Shown here: positions 12,201-23,456 of the stretch, piece by piece
How the letters are laid out: each line of letters opens with the position of its first letter
How positions within the stretch are numbered: position 1 is the first letter of the stretch
Source: Volutella citrinella
Taxonomy: Eukaryota; Ascomycota; Sordariomycetes; Hypocreales; Nectriaceae
Direction of reading: 5' to 3'
NCBI GenBank assembly: GCA_034401135.1
Contig: JAWZSP010000010.1
Location: 186,001-250,000, forward strand
Length of the DNA stretch: 64,000 nt
Notes under the pieces: generated by a model
The model's input: only the letters and a program-made list of their open reading frames with translations
Told to the model about the DNA's origin: nothing
The model's database searches: none
Program-made: the position numbers and the translations under genes

Positions 12201-13148
12201 ATTCCGGGACATCTGTAGGCAAGTCAATTAATTCTTACTTTGCAGGGGCTATATTTTACTAACTGAGATACAGCAACTTCAAAGATGTCCGGATTGCTCG
12301 CCCACTTGATGCAAACCATGATTGCTGAAGGCGTAATCGGCCAGGGCGGCTCGGATGATGTGTTCAAAGTGATACAGAGGGCCATATTCCTGTCTTGGGA
12401 TAGGAACCCCAACAGAGAACGCGACCCTGAAACACGCATTGTGCCAAACATCAATGTGGGGTACAACGGACTTGAGCTGAGTATGGTGCAGCAGCAAGGG
12501 GGTCCCGCTTGCGACCTTTTCAAGCGCGATGCTGTGACGCCCGGCAAACCCGACCAGTTCGCATGCTCAAGACCATCCGGGACCTTGACGACGGAAATAA
12601 CCACGGCTGGCCAGTCTGGGACAAGCTCCGAAACCACGAACGGATGCGGAAGCACTGCTAGCACTCGCACCAGCAGTGCTTCTGCCGTTGTGATAAGCAG
12701 CAGCAGCACACAGAGTCATGTCGGCGGAGTCCCTGATTTAGGAACTACAGTATCGGGACCTGCCGAGCGTCGGTCTACTGCGGCAAGTAGCACACAAAGC
12801 CATGTTGGCGGGGCCCCTGATTTGGGACCCCCTGAACGCCAGTCTACTACAATAATAAAGGGCACACTGAGCTTCATTGGTGGGGCCCTTGGTATGGGAA
12901 CTGCAATACCAGGGCCTCCAGGGCCTCCAAAGGGTCAGCCAACTACCACAACTAGTAGCATGGTGATTTATATTGGGGGGTCGCCTGGTATGGGCGGCGT
13001 ACCTGTACAGGGCCCTGGCGCTATTCGCAGTCTGACGACCAAGACTAGAAGTGCGACAGCCTCTGCTTCAGGTAGCCATACCACATGTGTTGTTATTGGC
13101 GGATCCCAGAATTGTAGCCAGCAGACAGGCGCTTGGAGTTTCTGTTAG
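9232..13148 (+). pseudogene. Secreted subtilisin-like (S8) protease with Ser/Thr- and Pro-rich regions, decayed
   Basis: The start at 9232 encodes a signal peptide (MLLRLALLGFLSSAYG), then a Ser/Thr-rich stretch with an imperfect internal repeat (about 9640-9720 and 9765-9840), then a Pro/Gly-rich segment at 10110-10390. The S8 triad is visible: Asp in GAGIDVHIIEA (about 11350), His in VTHAGCMGSHSLGH (about 11565), the oxyanion Asn in ICASGNQGF (about 11890), and Ser in YSGTSVATSKMSGLL (Ser codon 12212-12214). The last motif is joined across an intron. The tail holds Ser/Thr-rich repeats with two copies of a TQSHVGGxPDLG unit near 12710 and 12800. Breaks include TAA at 9700, frame changes near 9960, 10200 and 10775, and a TAA in the exon near 11960. 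Fungal S8 enzymes are secreted endopeptidases; this one is unlikely to be made. Confidence 0.82.
12219..12273 (+). other. Probable GC-AG intron in the protease pseudogene
   Basis: Splicing GTAG|GCAAGT...GATACAG|CAACT restores the catalytic motif GTSVATSKMSG in frame. Using the nearby GTAGGC donor instead destroys it. 55 bp, with a TACTAACTGA branch-like sequence 14 bp upstream of the acceptor. Confidence 0.7.
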
Positions 13149-13240
13149 GGCTGTGAATCTCGACACTAGCTTCTCATTGCAACTGAACTATCACTATGTA
13201 AGTAGTATGCTAACATAGAGGGTTCTCGTCTACCTACTTT

Positions 13241-13399
13241 AGTTTCGCCCCCAGGGGCGAAACTCAGTCCTGAGAAGGGGTCAAGTCAGATCAGAGAAAA
13301 GATCAAGGCTGACAAACTTTCACCCCTAGGGGCGAAACCTGTGTGTGGAACGAAACTGGAGGATGCCGCCTACATACTTTCACCCCTGGCGGCGAAACT
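13241..13399. repeat. Three spaced copies of a 22-24-bp palindrome
   Basis: Copy 1 at 13241-13264 is a perfect palindrome with 11-bp arms around a 2-nt centre (AGTTTCGCCCC CA GGGGCGAAACT). Copy 2 (13317-13339) and copy 3 (13376-13399) share the core but have CGCC to CACC in the left arm. Centres are about 76 and 60 bp apart. They lie just past the protease stop codon. Confidence 0.85.
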
Positions 13400-13762
13400 T
13401 GGGCAGTGTGCTCCGCGACCTACCCTAGAGTACTTCTTCAACCCATCCGGACAAAAGCTGGTTTCTTCGAATCAGTCGGATATACTTCTTTGGAGGCCTA
13501 CTCAGGCGTGAGCAGACCAAACGGGCAGGATGCTAATAGACGGCAAACTGGCCGAAGACGAGCAGCATTCTGCAGAGCCGAGCAAGGATGATGTGGCGTA
13601 GTCAAGGCAGGCCTGACCAGAGGGGGATTAGCAGGAAGGCCCCACGCATTGGCGCAGGCTGAGATTGGCTTGAAGTTGTGCAAAAGTCCCGCTCAATTGT
13701 TTTTCTTCATTCTTTACCCCCAGAAGTTCTAGCGCCGCCAGGACGAAATCCAGCCATGCACA

Positions 13763-14030
13763 ATGATGGAGCATCTTAGATCGAAAGAAACCGAGAATGA
13801 TGGGGCGGCTGCACGCGATGAAACGCCCCGTTTGGTTTCGTTCGAGGACTGGCCCGACGTCAACGACGAGAAGCTCGAGATCATGGCCGGGCAGCATCGA
13901 ATCGCAGCACTCGAAAAATACATCAAACAAACCAACGCCCCCGAGACAGCGCGCTGGTAGAACTGCAAAATTTGTAACCAAGGCCAATGTGAAATGAGCC
14001 GGGATCCAAGGAAGCGCGGATTATTGACGC
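13763..14030 (+). pseudogene. ParB-like fungal family fragment (AGQHR motif)
   Basis: From the ATG at 13763 the frame reads to EIMAGQHRIAALEKYIKQ and ETARW, then TAG at 13958, then NCKICNQGQCE in the same frame. The related fragment at 51.5 kb has WW at this point, so TGG to TAG explains the stop. The GQHR...AL signature resembles the ParB/sulfiredoxin nuclease fold in fungal accessory-genome proteins of unknown function. The N-terminal part, represented by the fragment at 62.2 kb, is missing here. Family call moderate. Confidence 0.55.
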
Positions 14031-14279
14031 GCCCATAGATGAGCTCCCGCCAACCCTAAACATCCCCTCACGTGACGTGGGCTGTCTTTTTTCCATTCTG
14101 TGCGCGGGTTCGAGTAGCAGGGCACTGGGCATGAGCGCATGTCCTGATATCAAATCGTCCTTGGTTTCTTCAACACAAGCCTGTTTTTAAAAACAGCATC
14201 AGCATCTGGGTATGCTCCGGTATACATATTGAAATGATCCCAAAGAGATTGAGAACGCCCAGTGTCACGGCAGTCGTTG

Positions 14280-14630
14280 TGTCAGAACCAGACGCTCAAG
14301 CACGGTACGCGGATGCGCGCAGGAACGGAACTACGTAACACCGACCCTGTGGGTACAACACCAGGCCTGACCAATCAGAAAAGGGTCACCAGGGCCACAC
14401 CGTGAACCCCGCGACCTGGATCACTCGGAATCACCCTCGAGCCAAGGTGATCCAGGACAAAGGACTCAGCAAACAATAGTAGTATATAGACCCCTGAGAA
14501 GTGCACATCTTGGATGAGCAGCTCCTCAGCTATCAATACAACTTGGTTACCTCAAACACCCTGTTTGACTACTACCTAACGTGACACTGTGATCGCCACC
14601 CATGGGATCACAACCAACCCGCTCAAGCTC
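14280..14630 (+). mobile_element. Solo LTR, copy A (3'-truncated)
   Basis: Begins TGTCAGAACC and follows the other LTR copies through GAGCAGCTCCTCAGCTATCA and AACTTGGTTACCTCAA, but diverges at about 14630 before the usual GATCGTCACA end. No internal retrotransposon sequence is adjacent. Confidence 0.75.
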
Positions 14631-14892
14631 AGTATGCATGGGGAGGATGAGTGATGCGTCAAACCAGATGCTTTTATCGACTATCCGTCATCGAGACGCG
14701 TGCAACCATCAGGAAGGGGAGCAAACAAGGAGGTGGACGCAAACATTCAGATGGCAAACATAGCCCCTAACTCTTCATTTCTGGGACGTGGCCAAGCGGT
14801 TGGGTCTGATTGATGTTTATTTAGGATAGGTAGCAATCAAGATGGGCTCAACATATCCACATCAAGTTCATTGACGCGTTACAAGATAATAG

Positions 14893-17124
14893 CTACCTCT
14901 GCGCGTAGGCCTTGAATAGTTCCCGCACTGTCTCATCTGATGTCGAGGCCACTACCTGCAGTGCGCCCTCCCCAATTTGAATGTGGCTTGCCTCAAACAG
15001 TTCGCCGAGCGTCGCAACTAGCATCTGCTGCCCCTCCTTGGCTATAGAGACATCATTTGTTACATGCACTGCCCCGGATGAAGCCGTTTTGGATGCGCCT
15101 GAGCAAATTCTTAGGCATTGCCTCACACTCCCGCATTCCCCCGTGAGCCTCTGGGCGTCGCCATCTAGCGCTGAATGTGTTATGGGCTCTTAGAACGAAT
15201 GTTCGGCTTCCTCCTTAATAAAGTGCTCTGGCAGCCGCCGGAACTGGCCTATAGAGATTAAGATCTCTTCTCCTAGGGAAACAACCTGCCCGTTGTCGCT
15301 CCAGCGGAGGAGGCAAGGCGGCGTATCCGTCTGGGAGATAACGTAGCCGAAATTGCGTAGGCTTAGCAGCTCTTCAAATAGGGACTGGGACTCCATCACT
15401 ATATATTGCCTCTGAATCGGCTGTAGCCTATCGAGCTGACCCATATACAGTCATCGCTCGAGGGCAAGGGTAGGATATACCTATATAGGAAGGGCATATT
15501 CGAGGAAGATAAGGTAGAAGATATAGATCAACCTAGAGAGGTTTGATATATAGGACCTAGCAGGTAGGAAGGCACTATCCGCTGATGACGAGAAGCCTAG
15601 GATACTGCTGAAATAGATCAGCACTGTCGTTTATGGTTGGCCGTCGATCACCGGCTGGGTGGTAAGTGCTAGAGTTAGGCCAAAGAGCAACTCAACCAGT
15701 TCTTCGGGGGTTCCTCTGGCAGCACCGGTACTAGCCTCTTCATCTGGTATTTCGTCGTCGCTTATTTCACCCAGGTTATTCATCCACGCGGTGAACTCCC
15801 TGTCCTCGTCCTCCTTGCTGTCGTTATCTTCGTCATCTTCCTCCTCCACTTCCTTATCGTCCTCCTCCTTATCGTCTTCCTCCTCATTATCCTCCTCAAA
15901 ATCGCCCTCGCCATCCTCCTCTTGATCATGTTTGTATCCCTTATGCCCTGCAGCCGCTTAGCCACGTCAAGCCGAACTCCTGTACCTGCTACCGAGCTTC
16001 TCTAGGGCGGCTGAGTCCCCAACTGCCTCATAGGTCCAGATAGCATCTAAATATTAGAGCTGCTTCTTATTTAGCGCCAGGCCCGCTGCCTGTATGCGCG
16101 TATCGGGTGGTGTTTAATAGAGCTAAAAGACTATCGCTAAGCATCTTTTAAGCAGAAGTCGATACTTGCCCGATGATGATGCCTGCTGCACGAGCGTGAA
16201 GGGCTTACTGTAGATAGATAAAGTTTGTATGCTTCAAAGCCAGCAGAGCACGTGCCGGCTTGTCTTTCTTACTGTCTTCTCGCATCGGTCCATCATCACA
16301 TCGGCGAGAAGGACGAGGGAGGCAATCCTGTCCTCGTCCCCACCTAGACTTACAAGATCTTTATCAAGCCCGCATACTCCGCGTTGTCTAAGGAGGTATT
16401 GCTGACCGCCGGGGGAGGTGAACGTCCGTGTCATGGCCGCGAGCACCTGACGGCGACCCCTGCCTCTATATGTCTGGTCCCAGCCGGTTCTTTCCATCCA
16501 GGGCTGCTATAGTGCGAACGCTGTTATCTCCCCTGCCGGCTCCGCTGCAGCAGGACGCTGTCGTCTATCGAGTTCCCGCGTCAGCATGCCTCGCAAGTGG
16601 GCCTGAATTGCCAGGCCATCCACCAGCCGGACGACACTTCCACTTCGCTTAATAATCCAGTATCTCCGCGTTGACCCGGTCGTCCATGTCTGCAGACAGA
16701 CACATTCGAACTGCTGGTCGAGATCGCGGCGAGGACGGGGTCGAGCATGATCAGCTTTGAAACGGCAGTCATCCGGCGGGCTGGATAGATAGCGCTGTAT
16801 TAGCTGGCGACTAATAGTGCGGAATGGGCAGTGGATATATGCGAAGCCTTTATAGACTCGCAACTTGTCGTGCTCGGAAGATCCGTCGGCTAGAAGTGGC
16901 GCCTCGTCGGGGTCTAGAAGGCCGGGTGGAGATAAAGACTTAAGAAGTCGGCTTAGCCCTTTCCTTACCTTAGTGGGAATGTTATGCTTGTCGCGAAGAT
17001 GTGTTGTGACGCGTGATGGCCCGTTGGATAATGCGAATTTGCAATTATCTTAGGTGCAGATCAAGATACGCGCTCCAGCATCGTGGAAGAGATTAAGGTT
17101 GCTAAGTAGCTCCTGGGTAGCCAT
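14893..17124 (-). pseudogene. Second DUF3505/OrsD-like gene: one frame, 12 in-frame stops
   Basis: A single reading frame of 744 codons runs from an ATG at 17124 to a stop at 14895-14893 with no frameshift, but is crossed by stops whose first bases lie at 17052, 16509, 16236, 16125, 16116, 16056, 15969, 15960, 15633, 15483, 15453 and 15192. Family marks are HDAGARILICT near the start, RVYKGFAYIHCPF, WMERTGWDQTYRG, a long Glu/Asp-rich tract (15780-15930), then WMNNLGEISDDEIPDEEAS and EELVELLFGLTLAL. The region GQLDRLQPIQRQYIV follows near 15440. Most stops fall where Gln, Trp or Arg is expected, consistent with C-to-T and G-to-A transitions only. The last 80 codons may derive from something else. 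A RIP-like decayed gene. Confidence 0.8.
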
Positions 17125-18970
17125 TCTGCTGATAGCTGCTATTTAAGCATGGGTATAGTACTGTATATAGAGAAGGTGAAACGAGAGAGGAATAAGAGGA
17201 ATAGTAATAGTAGAAGCAGTAGTAGAGGAATATCTCTAGACGCGATGCGTGCACGGGCCATATTTATGGTAATTTAATGAAATATAATAGACGCGACGCG
17301 TGCACGGACGACCCAGCAACGTGCACAGACCAGTTTCTGTGTAATTGATCGAATTACCAGCACGACTGCATACAGTAGGCCCTCGGTCGCTAAGCAAAAG
17401 GGCGCTTTCCGCAGGTCAGGACATGGGACGACACTGATTGTTGTCTGTGTATAGTTTGCAGCAAGCGGTCCTTTTAACTGCTCGGCGGAGCTAGCGGGAC
17501 CCTCTCGACCGGCATGGTGGCGCTAGGAGACTTTCTTTTGCGCAGGACGCGTATGATCCAAATCTGGTATATGCGGGGAGTCTTGTGCGTTGAACAACGA
17601 GAGGTAAGTTTTTGGAGGCTGCGCTGGTGTTCTTCGGGTGAAGGATGATGAGCGTTTGAGGCGGATAGAAGCCGATGCCGATTGCGGGAAATAAATGGTC
17701 GGAAAAGAGTCGGACCGACCTACGTTCACTTTTGGTGCCATTCTTGCCGGACCCAATCACTGGTCAGGCCCACTTTTGGGCGAAGGATGCGCATCACTCG
17801 AGGAGAATGACCCCGCAGTGTCAGGACCCGCGCTAATCACAAAGCGCTAAGCCGCTGTCCCCACATGGCGGTTGAGCGTGACCTCGCCCCGGCCTTCCCC
17901 GCGTCATGTCGAGTCAAGTGTGCACCACACAGTTTGGACTTAAACCGCTTCTGTGCCGCCTTAGTAAGAATAAACTTTCCTAGTAAAGCCTCAACAACGA
18001 CTAGCAGCTGCTAGGCGCTGAGCAGTCACAGCTTTTCCCCCATCTATGACGCCAGCCCCGTCCCGACGGCCGTGCGACGGTAGCCGCCAATCCAGTGGCC
18101 GGCCTACACTGGAGCCAGGTACCGACCTTGCGGAGCGACGGGCCCACGGCCTCGTCCTCTCGCTCAACTAGCCTACAAGTTATGTCAGGGCTGATATGAA
18201 ATAACTGCCCGGGCGCATACCCGGGGGCTTGACTAAGCTGCCCCACACGGCCACTTCGGCTGCCCAGGGAGAGGGGGCCAGAAGCCGTCATGCAAGTGGT
18301 GGATGCAGCAGCCGAGTGCAGCACAAATGGCACACCGAGGCCAATTGGAATCTCGAGGTTCACCAGCGAGACAGTCTCCAGCTCGAAACTGGTTCTAATG
18401 CGTTGATTGCTCCGTATTCTATTGTTGCTGCTCTGTGAAGGAACGGACATTGAACCAATGTTACAGTTGCGGATCAGACATAACATCGTAGTGCGTGGCC
18501 GATTGGCTCCCCTGTCACGCTCAGATAAAACAAACAAGCAAGACAACTTGTTCGGCCATTCAAATTGGACATAAAACTTGTTCTAAGAACCAGTGCTGGC
18601 TCCGTTCGTGTGCGCTGAGCTGTCACTGAAAGCGTTTCGCAGGGACTAGCCAGGGCGACAGGGCTGCTGCTGGCTCAGTATTGTTCTTGGACAGACATCG
18701 CAGGCACCGATGATGGGGGGATTCAGACATTCAGCTGGTCAATAATGGCCACTGCTAGGGAAGTGGTGTGGAGTGGACTCATCATGCCACTGGGGGCGAT
18801 GCTGGTTCCAATTGCACCTTGCCAAAGGGGGAAGAAATAAATGGCCTAAGGTCAAGCACAGTCGCCCTTTGATGGGCCATTTTATTTCTTCCCGTGGTCG
18901 CTTGTGTGTCCTGCTCCGACTGGGCTTTTGGGCGAACAGCGCTAGTGTGTGATGTGACAATGCAGACCAG
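17125..18970. other. Gene-poor stretch with unassigned frames and a dispersed repeat
   Basis: The longest frame is 181 codons on the minus strand (18546-18001), Ser- and Arg-rich in part and without a family I recognise. 17491-17760 has an 89-codon minus-strand frame, also unassigned. 17150-17290 is purine-rich. 18545-18645 matches 45437-45615 inverted. Confidence 0.4.
18545..18645. repeat. Dispersed repeat, matches 45437-45615 in inverted orientation
   Basis: TGTGCGCTGAGCT and GAAAGCGTTTCGCAGGGACT occur here and, reverse-complemented, at 45437-45507. Similarity continues to an ATTCAAATTGGAC block shared with about 45590. No terminal structure seen; origin unknown. Confidence 0.65.
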
Positions 18971-18974
18971 AATA

Positions 18975-19190
18975 TATTTTTTTAGACAACCAATAGCGGG
19001 CCTGTAGTCTGTGGGCCCGCAATACTCGAGCCTTTGCACTCCTGCCGAAGCCCTGTACATCTCCATTAAGCAGCGCAGGTCCATGCTCCGTGACTGGCCT
19101 TGCGAGACGCCGGAAATTTGTGTCGTGACAGATGGCTCTCGTATTCTCGGCCTCGGTGACCTTGGCATCAACGGTGTCGACATATCTGTC
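18975..19190 (+). pseudogene. Malic enzyme fragment
   Basis: The plus-strand frame contains ICVVTDGSRILGLGDLGINGV, the highly conserved N-terminal-domain signature of NAD(P)-malic enzyme, preceded by ALYISIKQRRSMLRDWP as in fungal malic enzymes. After about 19170 similarity ends, and a stop occurs upstream near 19010. Only about 60 residues remain, with no cofactor domain. It sits immediately outside the right duplication arm, so it may mark the breakpoint. Confidence 0.75.
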
Positions 19191-19309
19191 AGCGTTGTTT
19201 TGTCACACCCACTACGTCGCGTTGCTAACTTTAAACACCACTTTGCAAGCAAGCGAGATGTGAGGCTTGAGCGAGAAAATGGGAATGTCCTTGGCAGTTC
19301 CTTGCCTCT

Positions 19310-22300
19310 TTGATCACGGGAAGCGCTGGACGCCACAATCCTCAAATATCCTAGTGGAATTGACAACCTTTCAATGAAAGTAACGCAAGTTCCTGGAGGG
19401 TGTCGGGCGGTGATGGATCCTGGACAGAGTGGTGCGTCCCCATGTCTAGCAGCGAACCGCCGGCTCCCTAGTTCTTAGTGGCTGACTGCCACCGCATTAC
19501 GTTCAGGTCGGATTTGTTAGCAATCCCTGTTCTTATCATTATGCTATTCTACTAGATTGAGGATCTCTGGAAGATGAGTAGCGGCAAATTACGCCACATT
19601 ACTTCGCAAGAAGCCGGGAGAGTGTCATCGACCGCCGAACCGTCGCTCTTTATGCTTGAGGGTCGCAGTTTCACCAACTCGCCTAATAATTTGCGCTACC
19701 GAACTCTAACGATTTGACGATACGCTGACGGACTTTGACGAATCTACCTCCTCCTATTCCGCAGTAGCATCCATGCTCAGACAAGCCAGGCATCCCCTCC
19801 CTGTAAGCTATGTACTATGTGTCAAAGAAGTGGCGCCTTATTCAGCCCCTCCCCCAGAAAAAGAAAACGGCGTGGCACATCAAAGGGGTGCGCAGAACAA
19901 GACCTCTGATAAAGTAATATTCGAAAATGCAAACAATTAAAAAGTTGGGTCCTCAACGTGAAATCCTGCCTGGCCGGACTGGCGTGCCTATTGCAAGTTC
20001 GCATCTGCACGCTATCAAAGATGGCGCGTGAACTCAACGTTGCCGGCGTCAAATACATGACACGGGGTTTCCGGGAGCGGACCATTGTCGTCTTTGCGGT
20101 ATGCTATCCTCTGGCTGTCCTAGCTGTGAGCTTGCGATTCGTCAGTCGTCGGGTATCCCACAATAACTTCTGGTGGGATGACTGGCTGGCAGTTACTGCA
20201 CTGGTAAGTGATGATGAACCGGTGAGAAACTGGGACAATGGCTAACTAACCCGTCAGTTGGTGACCGCGGGCTTTTGTGTAACGAACCTTACTTGTATGC
20301 AATTCCCCTTCAGAACCCAGACCACGTTGGCCGGGTTTTAATTCTCACCTTGCTAGGTCTTCCGAGCGATGCTATTTTGGATGGCAAGCAGGCAATCGAC
20401 ATGCCGCTCATGATTTACAATACAAAGGCCGCTTATGTCGCCGAGCTCTTTTACTACGTCAACCAACTCACCCTGAAGTTCTCCATCTTGTGCTTTTATT
20501 GGAGGGTCTTCTCGACTACAAGCTATTTCAAAGTGGCTCTCAAGGTTACGGGATGCCTCATCATCCTCTGGTTTATCGCATCAGTGGGTTATCGGCGACC
20601 AAGGCGAGCGCAACCGGCCCTGACGTTGTTTTCCTAGATTATCACCGCCATCCTCCAATGCATACCTGTTCACGCAATCTGGGATCATGTCGCTCAAGCC
20701 CAACCTGGCGTCAAGTGTATCAACTTGAATAGCTTCTTTTTCGGTACCTCGATCCCGAACATTATGACCGACTTGGTTTTGGTCCTCTTGCCCATACAGC
20801 AGGTGTTGAGACTCAAAATCACCACGACCCAAAAGGTTTTCGTCACCATTTTCTTCCTACTGGGCGGATTGTAAGCTCATCTTCCCAATATTTTACATTT
20901 ATATAGGCACATGTAGCTGAACATGCATACAGCGTCGTGATTACTTCGATTATACGCCTGCGCCTGCTAGTTCTTGTCGACTTTACAACATTCGCCATCA
21001 ACTGGCCAATGGATGATTCCGTCGTTTGGACCATAGTCGAGAACTGCTGCGGCGTCATCAGTATCTGCCTACCGTCACTGGGGCCAATCATCAAGCTGCT
21101 ACCTTGGGCGTTTACCCAGCAGGCCTTGGGCCGCAGCTACGGCAGCACAGCATCACACACAAGAAGCCGCACGGACAATACCAGTTTTAATCTGTCCACA
21201 CATCAATCGCATTGGACCGAGATAAGGTCGACGACCAACAGGGCGCCGACGACGTTGTCTGGGATTCACAAGGAAACACGGGTCGACGTCGAATCTATCG
21301 AGACGCAGCCGACGACGGGGAATTCGAGTCAGGACCAACTCGCGGGAGGCTCGCGCTCGATGGTGTAGAAATTAATGTGCGAAGATGTTGTATTTTGGCC
21401 CCGATGGCAAAGCGAACATGCATTTCACTTGTGTGGGCGCAAGTGATACTAACATCAGATGTGCCAGAAGACTGGGACAAACGAAATGGATTGATATCTT
21501 AGCGTTGAAATATTTTTATACAGGAGGACCTTACTTGGATACTCGTAGGCGTCGCCTAGACGTTACGTTAATGGTATATATCTTGTCGTGGCGCAACAAT
21601 GTCCGTGCATTTCTTCAGCAAGGGGAGCTCAATGGTAACGATTGAGGTTACTCTATGACTTTGCCTTTCGCTCAGTCGCGTGAAGAATATGAAAGTCCTC
21701 GAAGCCAGATCCTCAGAGCGGGAGCCAGAGCGAGGGAGGCAGGGCGGGAGTCGAGTTAGCAACGAGGGGTCGATGTGAAATTACCAATGAGAGAAATGAC
21801 TGTGGATAACATGGCTCGTACAAGAACTATTATACGCGGCTTGCATAAACTGGGTTTCTTGGATTCCGAACCGCTGTTGGTCGGAACTGTGGGAGAGAGA
21901 TGGCCGATGGCTGACTCAAATGCAGTGAGCCATTCTGGGCTGGAAATGAAGGTGACTTCGCACCCTAGACAATACGACGTGGCAGCGTATTAGCGTTGGG
22001 CTAGGTGACGGGACCAGCGGGCTCTCGACCTGACCACAGAGATACAGGGATCACCGCAAGGTAACCGGGTCTAGAATGCATTACCCACCCCCCCATGAAC
22101 CAGACTGATCCCTCGGCAGGCTGGCTTTCGTAATCGGGGATGAATAGAATAAACAGCGGTAGGACTGTGCATTTCCGTGACATTATAAATATTGTCTCCC
22201 CTCTTCCCTCTTCCCGCCGATCTCATACCTAACTGAGCAAGCAACATTGGCTACAGCAGCCAACCCCAACAGCCACTCCTGCCAACATGAAAAGCCTCCT

Positions 22301-22768
22301 CTTTCTCGCCGGCCTTTTCACAGTGCTTCTCGCATCTCATTTGAACGCCGAAGTGGAAGGATCGCGCACTACGACAATCGCTGTTCCGACACATACTGGT
22401 CAGGTCGAAACCCAAGACGGAGTCCACCTAAGTTACAAACAATGCGGGCCCAAGCATGGCCAGAACATTCTCTTCATCCCAGGCTGGCATCAGAGCGCAG
22501 CTGAATGGCGCAAGCAAGTCGACTACTTCGCGTTACAGCATACGACATGCGTGGACATGGCGAGTCGGAGAAGCCCAGCTTTGGCTATCGTGTTACCCGT
22601 TTCGCTGCAGACTTGAACGACCTGCTGAACAAGCTCGACCTCAAGGACCTAAGCATTGTAGCGCATTCGATGGGTTCGTCTATTACCTGGGCCTGGTGGG
22701 ATCAGTATCCCCATGCTCGTCACCGTGTCGATCACCTTGTGCTTGTTGACCAGTCGTCTGTGCTGGTG
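19310..22768. repeat. Right arm of the inverted segmental duplication
   Basis: Reverse complement of about 1-3460, carrying a receptor and a hydrolase copy. Homology continues past 22768 only in sequence whose partner lies beyond the left window edge. Arms are separated by about 15.9 kb of unrelated DNA. Confidence 0.9.
20021..21368 (+). CDS. Rhodopsin-domain integral membrane protein, five exons (right copy)
   Basis: Exons 20021-20203, 20258-20294, 20357-20583, 20638-20870 and 20933-21368 join to 371 codons, with the same exon lengths as the left copy. Introns begin GTAAGT, GTATGC, GTGGGT and GTAAGC and end in AG; intron 1 has a GCTAACTAACC branch region. Donor 3 (GTGGGT) is weaker than the left copy's GTGAGT. 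Membrane segments and the SILCFYWRVF and ILQCIPVHAIWDH motifs match fungal rhodopsin-domain, PTH11-like receptors. Amino-acid differences from the left copy are scattered (for example VTAGFCVTNL against MTTGFCATSL), with none truncating. Likely membrane receptor; ligand unknown. Start chosen at 20021 because it aligns with the left copy's ATG; an in-frame ATG also exists further upstream. Confidence 0.82.
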
Positions 22769-23209
22769 GCCGACCCTCACTGGAACGCCAGCCAGACAGC
22801 TAAAGTGTCAGCCCTCTTCACCCCGGACGGCGTCTATGATCTCGCCAACGACATGGCAGCACAAACGCCACCGTTCGTGAAGAGCATGCTCTCGCCTTCG
22901 ATTTCCAAGGCTGATTACGAATGGATCCTGTCGGAAAATAGGAAGTTGAGCGACGCAAACGCCGCCACGCTTCTGATCGACCATGCATTCCGGGACTGGC
23001 GTGACGTGCTCCCGCAGATAAATGTCCCTTCCTTCATCATCGCGGGAGAGATCAGCGTCAACGCGCCGGCTGGTATCGTGTGGGTCGCGACTCAGATACC
23101 CGGGGCCAAAAGCTACATCTTTACCAACGAAGAGAAAGGCAGCCATTTCATGTTCTGGGAGAACCCCACCAAGTTTAATAAGCTGGTTGAAAACTTCATT
23201 ACCACGTGA
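22287..23209 (+). pseudogene. Alpha/beta hydrolase, right copy, frameshifted by a 16-bp deletion
   Basis: The ATG at 22287 opens a signal peptide (MKSLLFLAGLFTVLLAS) and LFIPGWHQS. Between 22529 and 22530 the copy lacks 16 bases present in the left copy, so the frame changes after VDYF and stops at 22616. The rest of the gene is intact in the other frame: DMRGHGES, AHSMGSSITWAWWDQYPHA, an acid-region motif VPSFIIAGE and a terminal His in GSHFMF, ending at 23209. The C-terminal half is not visible in the left copy, so this one shows what the whole protein looked like (about 300 aa, secreted). Single-lesion pseudogene, probably recent. Confidence 0.88.
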
Positions 23210-23456
23210 GGAGGACGTTTACAGATTTGATTTTTACTTTGTCATAGCCTTTTCATACTGCAACTTACCCTATAGTGGTATTGTGAAAGCCCTGTCTCAC
23301 TCCCAGTATGGATATCCATAAGTACAGTGCTGTCACACTGTAAGCCACCTCCACTGGTCCGAGCAGGAAGCCCGGAGCCTACCTTCCTAGTCAGTCAGTT
23401 ACGCACGATTCAATACACAAGCTGAACTCTTACTTCTTCGCCTTTCTGTGACGATC

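Noticed and set aside
13241..13399. CRISPR-like array
   Set aside because: Only three palindromic units with unequal spacing in a eukaryotic genome; no array or cas genes.
14893..17124. Reassigned stop codons or programmed read-through
   Set aside because: Twelve stops of all three types in one frame, while neighbouring intact genes end normally with the same codons, point to mutation.
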